NCBI GenBank assembly: GCA_015665315.1
Contig: JADFAK010000027.1
Location: 1 to 60,256, forward strand
DNA: 60,256 nucleotides
Direction of reading: 5' to 3'
Origin: Flavobacteriales bacterium
GTDB taxonomy: Bacteria > Bacteroidota > Bacteroidia > Flavobacteriales_D > Sanyastnellaceae
Under the pieces are notes generated by a model, which searched no databases, was not told the DNA's origin, and saw only the letters and a list, made by a program, of their open reading frames with translations. Positions 47,992 through 56,582 of the stretch are shown here, piece by piece (position 1 is the first letter of the stretch; every line of letters begins with the position of its first letter). The translations under genes and the position numbers were made by a program.

Positions 47992-49149
47992 CTAGAGGTT
48001 AATAATTCGATTCAATTCATGCTTGGTTTGTCTCGCAACGGCCTCCCAAGTAAATTGGCTTTTGATTTTATCTATAGAGCCTTTTCGTTTTACCAAAAGC
48101 TTCTCGTTGTCAAGTTCAATGGCCGCAATCATGGCCTTTTTAAGTTGAGGAATGTCGGCCGGTGAAATCAACCATCCGTTCTGCTCATCCACTTGCAGAC
48201 CAACCGCACCCACATCGGTTGCAATCACCGCCATACCACGAGCCATTCCCTCCATAATCACATTGGGCATTCCTTCGCTATGAGATGGCGTAACGAGTAC
48301 GTCACATGCTTTCATGATCTCTTGAATGGCCTCTTTTTCCATGACCTTGCCATGGTAAATTACTTTTTCGGACTGAATTTTTTTAGATGGTGGGATTGGG
48401 CCTATAAAGTGCATATCGAAATCGTGCGTGGCCAGTAATTCTTGAAGAACGTTGTTTAGTTCTTCCACTCCTTTTCTACGCTCGTACCTCCCAATGAACA
48501 AAATGGATCTTTTTCCTTCATTTTTGATGGGCTGGTCAAGACACCAGCTGGATTCAATACCCGTGGGAATCTCTATTATTTTCTTCCCATCAACACCTAA
48601 GCTTTTAATAATTGGAGAAATCCTTCCGCCATAAGAGAATACCCAGTCGGCACTCAGGTTGTTGAATTTTACCGGTCCGCGCAACATGAAATGCTCCAGT
48701 TTTACCTTGAAACTCGGAGCAGGTTGAAACATCTCGTAGCCGTGAAATTTTACCGAAATTGGCGGACAAGCCAATCCCTTTTTCTTGGCGTCCAAAAGTT
48801 TCCAGGCCGCAAAGCCCTTGGCATAGATGAAGTCAAACTCTTCCAGTCGGTCTTTGATTTTGTTAAAGACATGGGTTGAAAAGATGAAAGACTCCTTTAA
48901 GTAATGTCCTGGCATCCAGTCGGCCTTTGGGAATCGCAGGCAAATGCTCTCAAATGGAAGTCCTGCAGGTAGCTCCATAGCTACGCGCACATCTTCCTCC
49001 GATGGGATGTCCTCCTTGAAGGCAACACAGTGAACCAAGGTGACGTCCACTCCCTCTTGAGCTAGGAATTTGCTCAGATAGAAAGAGTGCTTTTGCATGC
49101 CTCCAATGACGTACGGATAAATTCCATCCGTGAGAATTGCGATTTTCAA
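47992..49149 (-). CDS. GT-B glycosyltransferase (GT4 type), TTG start
   Basis: The protein has 385 residues if it starts at the TTG at 49149, two bases after the methyltransferase's stop, giving MKIAILTDGIYPYVIGGMQKH, a normal GT4 start. An ATG at 49200 would add 17 odd residues and overlap the upstream gene by 49 bases; I prefer TTG but it is not proved. The donor half has SILFIGRYERRKGVEELNNVL and VTPSHSEGMPNVIMEGMARGMAVIAT. Sugar unknown. Confidence 0.9.
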   Translation of the reverse strand: MKIAILTDGIYPYVIGGMQKHSFYLSKFLAQEGVDVTLVHCVAFKEDIPSEEDVRVAMELPAGLPFESICLRFPKADWMPGHYLKESFIFSTHVFNKIKDRLEEFDFIYAKGFAAWKLLDAKKKGLACPPISVKFHGYEMFQPAPSFKVKLEHFMLRGPVKFNNLSADWVFSYGGRISPIIKSLGVDGKKIIEIPTGIESSWCLDQPIKNEGKRSILFIGRYERRKGVEELNNVLQELLATHDFDMHFIGPIPPSKKIQSEKVIYHGKVMEKEAIQEIMKACDVLVTPSHSEGMPNVIMEGMARGMAVIATDVGAVGLQVDEQNGWLISPADIPQLKKAMIAAIELDNEKLLVKRKGSIDKIKSQFTWEAVARQTKHELNRIINL

Positions 49150-49151
49150 GA

Positions 49152-49907
49152 TTAGAGTTTTCTGATGATGTATGTGAAACCGTTGGATATGCGCAAACAT
49201 TCCATTTTATACCAGAGTAGGGCAAATTCACTTGCTTCCTTTCCGCTTTTTCCGCGGGAGAACTTCATCTTGGCCCAAACCAATTTGCTTTTAAGCTTGA
49301 TCCAGCCGCGAATCATACTCGCTACAAGACCTCTGAAATATTTAAATGGCAACGGATGAAAGAGGATATTCAAATGGTAGTCTATCCCAAAACGATGTCC
49401 GCCTTGCACCTTTTCGAGCTTCATCCCATTGATTTTGCTATAGTGTTCCAATGCGGCAAAGGACAAGTGCGAATACGAGATCTCGTGAAAGCACTCCATA
49501 AAGGCAACATAGCCGATAAAAACGCCTCCAGGCCGCAGCACCCGACTAACTTCTTCAAAGGACTTGTGTACTGAAGGAACGTGCTCGAGGACAGCATCCA
49601 TGATTGCTACATCGAAGGTGTTTGCTTCAAAAGGAAGGTTTTCCGCATCGCCTTTAACCATGTGTGCACCACCCTCAAATGGCTCAACTCCCATCCATCG
49701 ACCACCTTTTGATTCGACTATATGGCGATTACGTCCAAAGCCACAGCCAATATCGACCACGTCTTTGTCTGCACAAATCGTCGCCAAATCATAAAGTTGG
49801 GTGTTGACGTATATTTCACAATCGGGGACTATGTCGGCCAATTGGATTTGCCTAACTCCTTTTCCAACAGGTTGGTCAAGTTCAGGTTTGTTGATTGATT
49901 CGCTCAA
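49152..49907 (-). CDS. Class I SAM-dependent methyltransferase, TTG start
   Basis: The protein has 251 residues. Its only plausible start is TTG at 49907, since the frame has a stop 14 codons upstream and no ATG before residue 75. Motif I is DVVDIGCGFGRNRH and later AIMDAVLEHVPSVHKSFEEVSRVLRPGGVFIGYV, the methyltransferase core. A basic C-terminus (KLKSKLVWAKMKFSRGKSGK) could bind membrane. It likely O-methylates a sugar of the surface glycan. An internal promoter lies upstream. Confidence 0.9.
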   Translation of the reverse strand: MSESINKPELDQPVGKGVRQIQLADIVPDCEIYVNTQLYDLATICADKDVVDIGCGFGRNRHIVESKGGRWMGVEPFEGGAHMVKGDAENLPFEANTFDVAIMDAVLEHVPSVHKSFEEVSRVLRPGGVFIGYVAFMECFHEISYSHLSFAALEHYSKINGMKLEKVQGGHRFGIDYHLNILFHPLPFKYFRGLVASMIRGWIKLKSKLVWAKMKFSRGKSGKEASEFALLWYKMECLRISNGFTYIIRKL

Positions 49908-49942
49908 GATTGTTAAGGTTTGGGGTGTCCCCCGTTGCGATG

Positions 49943-49973
49943 CAAATTAACGATAGTTCAGTCGAAGCTACAA
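49943..49973 (-). promoter_or_regulatory. Internal promoter within the glycan operon
   Basis: Minus strand TTG (49971-49973), 20 bases, then TTAATTTG (49943-49950; 7 of 8 matches). It sits at one of the few gaps in the operon (50 bases) and overlaps the end of the upstream glycosyltransferase gene. A GGGG-aca-CCCC inverted repeat (49922-49932) lies in the leader. Confidence 0.5.
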
Positions 49974-51145
49974 CGCGAAAGGATAGAATCACTAACACTT
50001 TGCCATGTATGGCGCTCGAGCGTTTGCTGGTGAAAGGCCATTGCCAGTCGTGTACGCAACGCACTGTCGGCTGATAGCAGGGCGATGGCGCTCGTGAGAT
50101 CGTCGATTTCTTCACCTATAAGCAGACCGTTTTCTTTGTCGACCAATACATCGCGGCAAGGGATATTATCGGGAGCAATTACGGCGAGCTTCATCATGGC
50201 GTATTCGAATATTTTTACCGGTGACCCGTACCAGTTGGACTTTGGCATAATTCCCATGTCCATGGCCGACATATATTCTCGCACTTGGTCATAGTTCACG
50301 TTCCCGGTGAACGTAATATCTGAAGCGTAGGCACTTTCCCCTGCTGTTTGCCGAATGGCTGGCAGTGTTTCTCCATCACCGACGATGAGGAGTCGCAGCG
50401 AAGGGTCATTTGCGCGAAGCGCTAAGAATGCTTCCAGTAAATGATCAACTCCATGGTAAGGAAAAATACTGCCCACAAAGCCAATAACGGTATCAGTAGA
50501 GCGATATCCCAATTGCGATCGACTTGAAGCACGATCTATATCTTGAAATTTTTCAGGATCAACGGCGTTTGGCGTGACTAGGACTTTGGAGGGATCAATA
50601 CCTGTACCCTTCACTAAATAGTCTTTGAGGGCCGACGAGACGACGACCACCAAACTTGCATGCTGGGCTTGTACTTTTTCGGCCTTTTTACCAGCGGTGA
50701 GATACAGACTTTTGCCCTCCATATACACCTTCTCCTCGGGATAGGGCGCATTGATCTCAATTACGTGCTTGAGCTTCGCTTGTTGTGCAACTTTCACACC
50801 TGAAGTCATGAGGTAATACCCACGCTCATAAATCATATCGGGCTTTTCCTGGTCCACAAGCTCTTGCAGCTGACTTTGCGCGTATTTATCGAATCGAAGG
50901 AGGTTAAAATCTTTTAAGGTTTGCCAAATCATCGATGGGATCAAGCCTTTTAACCTTTGCTTCCATGATTTTTTCGAGGCAACTTGAGTGACGTTTTCAT
51001 CCAAGGTATGCCCGCCCAGAATAAGTGGAATGACTGTGTGTCCTGCTCGTTCGAACCCAGCAATTACCTCTCGCATATGCGTGCCAGGGCCAGAGGGAGC
51101 CGAGAGATTGAGGTTGGGGTGTGAGGAGTAATAAATGATCTTCAC
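49958..51145 (-). CDS. GT-B glycosyltransferase (GT4 type), GTG start
   Basis: The protein has 395 residues from a GTG at 51145. It starts MKIIYYSSHPNLNLSAPSG, has VDPEKFQDIDRASSRSQLGY linking the halves, and TVIGFVGSIFPYHGVDHLLEAF with MPKSNWYGSPVKIFEYAMMKLAVIAPD, the EX7E region. The donor sugar is unknown. A 21-base gap separates it from the 439-residue gene, and a 50-base gap follows. Confidence 0.92.
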   Translation of the reverse strand: MKIIYYSSHPNLNLSAPSGPGTHMREVIAGFERAGHTVIPLILGGHTLDENVTQVASKKSWKQRLKGLIPSMIWQTLKDFNLLRFDKYAQSQLQELVDQEKPDMIYERGYYLMTSGVKVAQQAKLKHVIEINAPYPEEKVYMEGKSLYLTAGKKAEKVQAQHASLVVVVSSALKDYLVKGTGIDPSKVLVTPNAVDPEKFQDIDRASSRSQLGYRSTDTVIGFVGSIFPYHGVDHLLEAFLALRANDPSLRLLIVGDGETLPAIRQTAGESAYASDITFTGNVNYDQVREYMSAMDMGIMPKSNWYGSPVKIFEYAMMKLAVIAPDNIPCRDVLVDKENGLLIGEEIDDLTSAIALLSADSALRTRLAMAFHQQTLERHTWQSVSDSILSRCSFD

Positions 51146-51166
51146 GGTGCGTGAGTTCTTGGGGTA

Positions 51167-52486
51167 TTATTCGGTGAAACTTAGGTGTGAAGGTAGGCCA
51201 AATCCACGATAGGCTTCTAATCCATATCGGTCGAAAAAGGACTTGCTATCGAGTGAGAATCCAGCATCCAATAATTCCACGAGTTTGTCTGGGGTCATGG
51301 CCGACACAGCGTCGAGCGAAGTATTTGCGTAAATGTTCTCTTTGAAACAAGCTGGGAAATAGAGCGTCTTCAGACCTAAAAATAGACGTTCAATATTGGC
51401 CGAAGAATAGACTGAAACAGCAATCTCACTTTTGACGAAGACTTGCAAACTTGGGATATCTTGAGGAACAATGTCGAATCGATCGGCTGGAAAATAGTTG
51501 CTGTATTCCCGATGAGCATTTTGGAATATTTCGGCCGACTCTTTTTCGCAAGGATGGAGATAGATGAGCAGTTTTTTACTAGAATTATCGGTAAGATAGT
51601 TGGCCAGCGTTTGCAAAAGGAGTTCCTCGCTTTCAAATTCACCCATCCCTGAAGCGAGTTCGCCACGTTCTTTTCTCCGCCAAACTCCGCTCGATATAAA
51701 TCCGATGGTGTCGACCGCTTCGGGAAGTGTTTTTCGGGGAGCTTTGAGCAGACGAGGGAAATTAAATGGGGGCAAGTTTCTCGTGCTTTCAACATACCAG
51801 TTTTCCTTCAGATTTTCCATTTCACCAGGCTGAAAAGGTGCCGTAAAAATGAATTCTGTTGAAACAAGGTGGTGATAGTAGGGCGTAATAATATTTGCCG
51901 AAGGCACACGAATTACCTTGCAGCCCTTTTTCATCAATGCCAAGCTCATCAAGTTACTATCGCGCTCGTACGAGTCGAACATCCACATGGAATGAATCCC
52001 CCTTTTTTTCGCAGCTCCTACCAAATGCATGATCTCCACACAGTCGGTTATTATCCCGGCATAAGTCCCACGTTTTCTTGAAGTCAAAGTCATGTAAAGT
52101 AGCCAAGGGGCCAATAACGCCAGCCCAATCAGCATGTTCAAGCGATTCAGGAAGCCCAAGCTAAATTCGAAATCCTCTCGACTCAAACAAAAATCAGGGG
52201 CCGCTTCATCGAGTGATTTTAAGTAGGTAATAGCCGAATCAAAATCCCTTCCTCCGCGGAATAATCCTATGCGATTGGTGGTTTCAGGAAGAGTTTGGTG
52301 GCTCGAGAAGATCATTTTTAGCGCTGCGCGCAAATAGCGAAAGCCGACCAACTTATCACTGTGGCTCGTAGCAGAAAGTCTGTAGCTATGGGCCGATCGC
52401 AAGGTTTCCCAACAAGCGGCGTATTCTGAACGCGCGCCCATAAGATGCGCCAACCGACAGCGAAGGAGTAAAAATGCGATGCTCAT
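51167..52486 (-). CDS. Unrecognised 439-residue protein; candidate pseudaminic acid transferase
   Basis: I do not recognise a named family. The N-terminal 110 residues are helical and basic; a membrane-associated helix (LNMLIGLALLAPWLLYMTL, about 116-134) follows. A Rossmann-like stretch (KKRGIHSMWMFDSYERDSN, about 160-178) precedes LLIYLHPCEKE (307-315) and IAVSVYSSANIERLFLGLKTLYF (about 356-378). The pair HP (311-312) and SS (361-362), about 50 residues apart, resembles the CMP-binding HP and SS/ST motifs of GT-B bacterial sialyltransferases and polysialyltransferases; the D/E-D/E-G motif is not evident. The gene starts five bases after pseI, the end of the nonulosonate pathway. A transferase using CMP-pseudaminic acid is my inference. 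It may instead be another capsule-type transferase. Confidence 0.75.
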   Translation of the reverse strand: MSIAFLLLRCRLAHLMGARSEYAACWETLRSAHSYRLSATSHSDKLVGFRYLRAALKMIFSSHQTLPETTNRIGLFRGGRDFDSAITYLKSLDEAAPDFCLSREDFEFSLGFLNRLNMLIGLALLAPWLLYMTLTSRKRGTYAGIITDCVEIMHLVGAAKKRGIHSMWMFDSYERDSNLMSLALMKKGCKVIRVPSANIITPYYHHLVSTEFIFTAPFQPGEMENLKENWYVESTRNLPPFNFPRLLKAPRKTLPEAVDTIGFISSGVWRRKERGELASGMGEFESEELLLQTLANYLTDNSSKKLLIYLHPCEKESAEIFQNAHREYSNYFPADRFDIVPQDIPSLQVFVKSEIAVSVYSSANIERLFLGLKTLYFPACFKENIYANTSLDAVSAMTPDKLVELLDAGFSLDSKSFFDRYGLEAYRGFGLPSHLSFTE

Positions 52487-52491
52487 TGTGC

Positions 52492-53550
52492 TTATTCTGC
52501 GATTAACGGCCAGTCCATGCGTGTTCCTTTTTCGCAGTCTTGTGAAAACGTCTTGCCCACGATTTCCTCCAAATGTTTGGGGTGCATGCCAAAGCCGGGG
52601 CGTACCGATCGCACGTTGGTTTTGGTGATTTTGTCACCAGCTTTCACCTCTTCGGCCACATAAAGGGACCGACTGAATTCACGTGAACGGGTCGCCTTTT
52701 CGGTGAGGTCGTAGTTCACTACGCCCAAACTGCTTTCGGCAGCTCGCACCTGATCTACCATGTCGGCAAATTCAGCGGGGTCCAAACTAAAACCAGCATC
52801 TGGGCCTCCCAAGGACTTGTCGAGGATAAAATGCTTTTCTATGATCGAACCTCCCAGTGCAACAGATACCGTAGGCACAACGGTTCCCGTCGTGTGATCC
52901 GAAAGTCCGGTTACAACATTGTAGCGCTCGGCCAATTCCCGGATCATGTTGAGGTTGGCCTCATGCACTGGCGCCGGATAGGACGACGTGCATTTCAATA
53001 ATGCGATGTCATGATTTCCTGCTTCCAAGCAGGTTGCAACTGCCAAGTCGATGTCATCTTTATTGGCAATCCCTGTCGAAATAATAATGGGCTTTCCTTT
53101 CGAAGCTGTCAAGCGGATCAAGGGAATATCGGTTATCTCGAAAGATGCAATTTTATAAGCAGGAGCGTCAAGTGATTCCAACAGGTCAACGGCGGTTGGA
53201 TCAAAAGGAGAGGAGAAACAAATCAGGCCCTCTTTCTCAGCCAATTCAAAGATATCTTTGTGCCATTCCCAAGGAAGAAATGCTTCTTCGTACAGGTCGA
53301 ATAGCTTGCGACCATCCCACACAGTGCCTTGTTTGATTACAAAATCCTTGCTATCCGTATCAAGTGTAATTGTGTCGGCACGGTAAGTTTGAAGTTTGAT
53401 GGCATCGGCACCGGCACGTTTGGCTGCACGCACGGTTTCCAGCGCTACGTCTTTCTGACCAGCGTGATTTGCCGACAACTCGGCGATAATGAAACATGGA
53501 GCTCCTCCGCCTATTTGTCGGCCTGCGATATTGAATTGTCTGTTGCTCAT
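52492..53550 (-). CDS. pseI: Pseudaminic acid synthase
   Basis: The protein has 352 residues. It condenses 2,4-diacetamido-2,4,6-trideoxy-L-altrose with phosphoenolpyruvate. It has the NeuB TIM barrel start FIIAELSANHAGQKDVALETVRAAKRAGADAIKLQTY, the metal and PEP sites around ISTGIANKDDIDLAV, LLKCTSSYPAPVHEANLN, LSDHTTGTVVP and IIEKHFILDKSLGGPDAGFSLDP, and a C-terminal SAF/antifreeze-like domain (about 285-350). The EITDIPLIR and LGGPDAGFSL forms fit PseI better than NeuB or LegI, and the neighbours support that. Confidence 0.94.
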   Translation of the reverse strand: MSNRQFNIAGRQIGGGAPCFIIAELSANHAGQKDVALETVRAAKRAGADAIKLQTYRADTITLDTDSKDFVIKQGTVWDGRKLFDLYEEAFLPWEWHKDIFELAEKEGLICFSSPFDPTAVDLLESLDAPAYKIASFEITDIPLIRLTASKGKPIIISTGIANKDDIDLAVATCLEAGNHDIALLKCTSSYPAPVHEANLNMIRELAERYNVVTGLSDHTTGTVVPTVSVALGGSIIEKHFILDKSLGGPDAGFSLDPAEFADMVDQVRAAESSLGVVNYDLTEKATRSREFSRSLYVAEEVKAGDKITKTNVRSVRPGFGMHPKHLEEIVGKTFSQDCEKGTRMDWPLIAE

Positions 53551-53978
53551 TTTTCTCCGTAAATCAAGGTGTCACCCTCCGTTTTTAGCAGTACCAGTCC
53601 GCAAAACTCGGCAATTTTTATACTAGGGACATTTTGTGCTTTTATTTCAGCCCTTACGGGCAAATGTTGAGCTTCTTTGATGAGTTGAACCATGCGCTTT
53701 CCCAATCCTTTTCCCCGCATATTCGGAGCGACATTCCAGCTGAGGGTAACACTGCCATCCTGTTCATCGGCCCGTACCATTCCCGCATCCACTTGGTCTA
53801 CTTGCAGGATGTAAATGCGTCGTGTATCCATGGACATACTCCGCTCAAACCACGACCTATGCGACGCCTCGTCCACTTCTCCAGTCTCGAAGCTGTTTTG
53901 TCGGGTGACGGGGTCATTTCTCCAATCAAGGAGGATTTTCCAATCACGTGCTTCGGCCCGACGGTAGGTCAATCCCAT
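53547..53978 (-). CDS. pseH: GNAT acetyltransferase of pseudaminic acid synthesis
   Basis: The protein has 143 residues, one GNAT domain. It begins LTYRRAEARDWKILLDWRNDPVTRQNS and has the acetyl-CoA loop NMRGKGLGKRMVQLI. Its place between pseG and pseI, overlapping both by a few bases, supports acetylation of the 4-amino group of the altrosamine intermediate. Assigned by position and motif. Confidence 0.85.
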   Translation of the reverse strand: MGLTYRRAEARDWKILLDWRNDPVTRQNSFETGEVDEASHRSWFERSMSMDTRRIYILQVDQVDAGMVRADEQDGSVTLSWNVAPNMRGKGLGKRMVQLIKEAQHLPVRAEIKAQNVPSIKIAEFCGLVLLKTEGDTLIYGEK

Positions 53979-54955
53979 GGCGTTAAAGTTTTATGAACGA
54001 TGTCCCTGATTCTTTCGGCACTGCGACCATCGACCAATTTCTGCTGATTGTGCAAATGTACTTCGATTGTTTGGGAGTCGGCAAGTGCATCGAGCGCACT
54101 GCGCAGGATCGTCTCGTCTAAGTCACGCAGGTCATTCAGGGGCTGCATGACATTTGCCTTGTGCAAACCCTTGAAAATCCCTCTCTGGTTCTCTACAAAA
54201 TAACCGCACGCAAATGGTGTTCGTCGCGCGCAAAGTTCCATGGAAATTGTACTAGCTGGAGCGATGGCCACTTGTGCTGCGTCGATCAAGGCGATCATTT
54301 GTGCGCTGGAAAGATTGTGGTGACACTGTACATTCGGCATGCGCGTGTGCAATAATTGTCCTTGGTAAGACCCGCCAAGAATCACGTTTAGTTGTGCGCT
54401 TGGTCGGATGGATCGCAGCAATGAAACGATTTTGAAACTCAGGTCTTCGGGATCGGCGCCGCCAATGCATAGGAGGATTTGGTCTTTTTCGCGCACCGGT
54501 CTATCCCTTTCCTTTTCGAAGAATTCTTTTCGGATAAGCGCGTAGTCGCTACCCACAAATACGGTTTTAGGGTCTTGTGAATAGGACGTTTTTTCCGCGC
54601 CAGGAGCGTGATTTATGATGGCATTGGCCTTGAAATTGGCGTGGAGATCATCAATGTAAATCGACTTAATTCCGGACGCATTCAGCAGGTCAAACCAGTG
54701 CGTTGTCGCTTCATAGCTATCAATTACAACCATGGAGTTTTTCGGGTCCGTGATGCTTTTGATAAGGCTCTCTATGTTGGGCGCTTCAAGGGTTTTTAGC
54801 CATGAAGGCAAATGTTTTTGAACGGACTCCGCATTTGGAATGGCCAGGAAATACTGAAAATCTGCGCCGCACAATTCGGCAAAAGCTAGAAGGCGATAGA
54901 AATGCCCCATTCCAACTTTCGGACCTAAGTTGCCGCACAGATAGATAGATTTCAC
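53969..54955 (-). CDS. pseG: UDP-2,4-diacetamido-2,4,6-trideoxy-beta-L-altropyranose hydrolase
   Basis: The protein has 328 residues from a GTG at 54955. It removes UDP from the altropyranose intermediate by a GT-B-like fold. The N-terminal GPKVGMGHFYRLLAFAELC holds the catalytic His, and the C-terminal half has LLCIGGADPEDLSFKIV and AIAPASTISMELCARRTPFACGYFVENQ, typical of PseG. The overlap with pseH and pseF is 4-10 bases. Confidence 0.92.
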   Translation of the reverse strand: MKSIYLCGNLGPKVGMGHFYRLLAFAELCGADFQYFLAIPNAESVQKHLPSWLKTLEAPNIESLIKSITDPKNSMVVIDSYEATTHWFDLLNASGIKSIYIDDLHANFKANAIINHAPGAEKTSYSQDPKTVFVGSDYALIRKEFFEKERDRPVREKDQILLCIGGADPEDLSFKIVSLLRSIRPSAQLNVILGGSYQGQLLHTRMPNVQCHHNLSSAQMIALIDAAQVAIAPASTISMELCARRTPFACGYFVENQRGIFKGLHKANVMQPLNDLRDLDETILRSALDALADSQTIEVHLHNQQKLVDGRSAERIRDIVHKTLTPWD

Positions 54956-55716
54956 TTTTGCTCTTCTTTCAAGGATTTCAGGTAGCCTTCGTTGCGTGTT
55001 ATGTCCTGATTTAGGTTGCGAATTTCTTCGTTTTCAAGATAGGCTTTTGTGTAGGTCATCCAATCGGAGTCCAAACCATGCTGTTCGATTAACTTGGTCA
55101 TAACCTGCATATCAATTGGTTCGTCGACACACAATCTCACGCGGTTGTAATCACCAGGAGAAGCATAATTCCCAGCCTTGAAAAGGTCGCCGCCATTGAA
55201 GTCTGAGTTGCGCTTGATAAACGGAGTCACGTGTTCTTTGTCCGAATCGAGTTGTGCCTCCTTCCATGCTTTCTCCAAAGCTGCAAACTTAAAAACCTCG
55301 ATGTCTTGTCCGTCGGGATAGGCCTCTACAAGCGTATTGGCGCAATAGTCGACATTCTGATCGAAAGCATACTGAATCACCTCGTCAATCAAAACCGGGT
55401 CGAGGAGAGGGCAATCAGATGTCACGCGTACTACCCATTCCGGATTATAGCTCTTCGCCGCTTGGTAGTATCGGTCTAGCACATTCGATTCACTACCTCG
55501 ACTTGAAGGAACTCCAAGTTTATCGCAGAGAGTTACGATTTCAGCATCTGCTTCAGAAGTGGTCGTGGCCACGTGAAAAACGTCGATTAACTTGGCCTGA
55601 CTTGCGCGATCGATGTGAATAGCGAGCAGGGATTTTCCCATGATTTCTTTAAAAACCTTGGCAGGTAATCTGGTTGAACCAGAGCGGGCTTGAGTAATAG
55701 CAAGAACTTTAGTCAT
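54952..55716 (-). CDS. pseF: CMP-pseudaminic acid cytidylyltransferase-type enzyme
   Basis: The protein has 254 residues from the ATG at 55716, which overlaps the aldo/keto reductase stop by four bases (a TTG six bases up is unneeded). Nucleotide-binding start AITQARSGSTRLPAKVFKEIMGKSLLAIHIDRA, then TSDCPLLDPVLIDEVI and RLCVDEPIDMQVM. That is the SpsF/PseF type of cytidylyltransferase. It activates pseudaminic acid with CTP. In this family assignment as PseF rather than a general SpsF rests on the neighbours. Confidence 0.88.
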   Translation of the reverse strand: MTKVLAITQARSGSTRLPAKVFKEIMGKSLLAIHIDRASQAKLIDVFHVATTTSEADAEIVTLCDKLGVPSSRGSESNVLDRYYQAAKSYNPEWVVRVTSDCPLLDPVLIDEVIQYAFDQNVDYCANTLVEAYPDGQDIEVFKFAALEKAWKEAQLDSDKEHVTPFIKRNSDFNGGDLFKAGNYASPGDYNRVRLCVDEPIDMQVMTKLIEQHGLDSDWMTYTKAYLENEEIRNLNQDITRNEGYLKSLKEEQK

Positions 55717-56582
55717 GACCAATTGGCTGGATTAAGTAGTGAAATATTTGAGATGCGAATAGCGTCGATTTGATCGATAGCTGCTTGCGGGACTTGGCTT
55801 GTATTTTCAGACCAAGTTATAATTTCTTCGAGTTGTTTGGACGAGTCGACGCCGAAAACTACACCGTCGGATTTACTTTGAAGTGCGTATGTGAGGACCA
55901 GTTGACCTATGGAGAGATCCAATGCATTCGCTATCGATTTTATTTCCTGAATTGCGGGCACCAAAGAATGGAGCTTGGCAGGAATCGTTGCTTCATCCTT
56001 AAAAAAGAGCCCCTGAAGAAAGGCCGATCGCGTTTGAATCTCCAGTCCGCTTGCCTGCGCGCGTAAGATCGCCTTTTCTCTGAGAGACGCGTTGTCAAAA
56101 GCATTGTAGGGCAATTGAGCGAGGGAGATTTCTTCCCTTGTGCTACAAAATTCAAGTTCTTCGTTGGAGTGCATGGAGACACCTAGCCTTTTTACCGACG
56201 GACTGTTCACGATGGTCAAGAGTTCATCTCTTCGATGGGCATGGCAGCTTTTGTAATCGGCGAGTCGGTGAAATGAAAGGCCGGCAAGGAAGTCGATGTG
56301 AAGTTCTGCTAGGAACTGACTTACTGCATCTTTTTGCAGGTCAACATTGGGGGCAAGTTTGGTGTAAACCTGCATGTCTTTTTTACCTCCTTGGGCAAAC
56401 CATGAACCAAGGACTTCGTGTGAAGTTCCGTAGGCCGCAGCTGTGTCCAGCGAACGAATGCCTGCGTCATAGGCACAATCGAGAATACGATGCGCTTCTT
56501 TTGCGGTAGGTTTTCCTTGGGTGTTGTTGATGCCATAATCAAGGCCCAGTTGGACGGTTCCGAGAATCAGCTTTGAGATCAT
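55713..56582 (-). CDS. Aldo/keto reductase within the pseudaminic acid operon
   Basis: The protein has 289 residues with an AKR TIM barrel: ILGTVQLGLDYGINNTQGKP at the start, IRSLDTAAAYGTSHEVLGSW (catalytic Asp and Tyr), VYTKLAPN (Lys region), GLSFHRLADY, and LAQLPYNAFDN. It is not part of the six-step Pse pathway and may modify a pathway intermediate, for example at C-8 or a side chain, or be a helper. The four-base overlaps with pseF and pseC show tight cotranscription. Confidence 0.9.
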   Translation of the reverse strand: MISKLILGTVQLGLDYGINNTQGKPTAKEAHRILDCAYDAGIRSLDTAAAYGTSHEVLGSWFAQGGKKDMQVYTKLAPNVDLQKDAVSQFLAELHIDFLAGLSFHRLADYKSCHAHRRDELLTIVNSPSVKRLGVSMHSNEELEFCSTREEISLAQLPYNAFDNASLREKAILRAQASGLEIQTRSAFLQGLFFKDEATIPAKLHSLVPAIQEIKSIANALDLSIGQLVLTYALQSKSDGVVFGVDSSKQLEEIITWSENTSQVPQAAIDQIDAIRISNISLLNPANWS

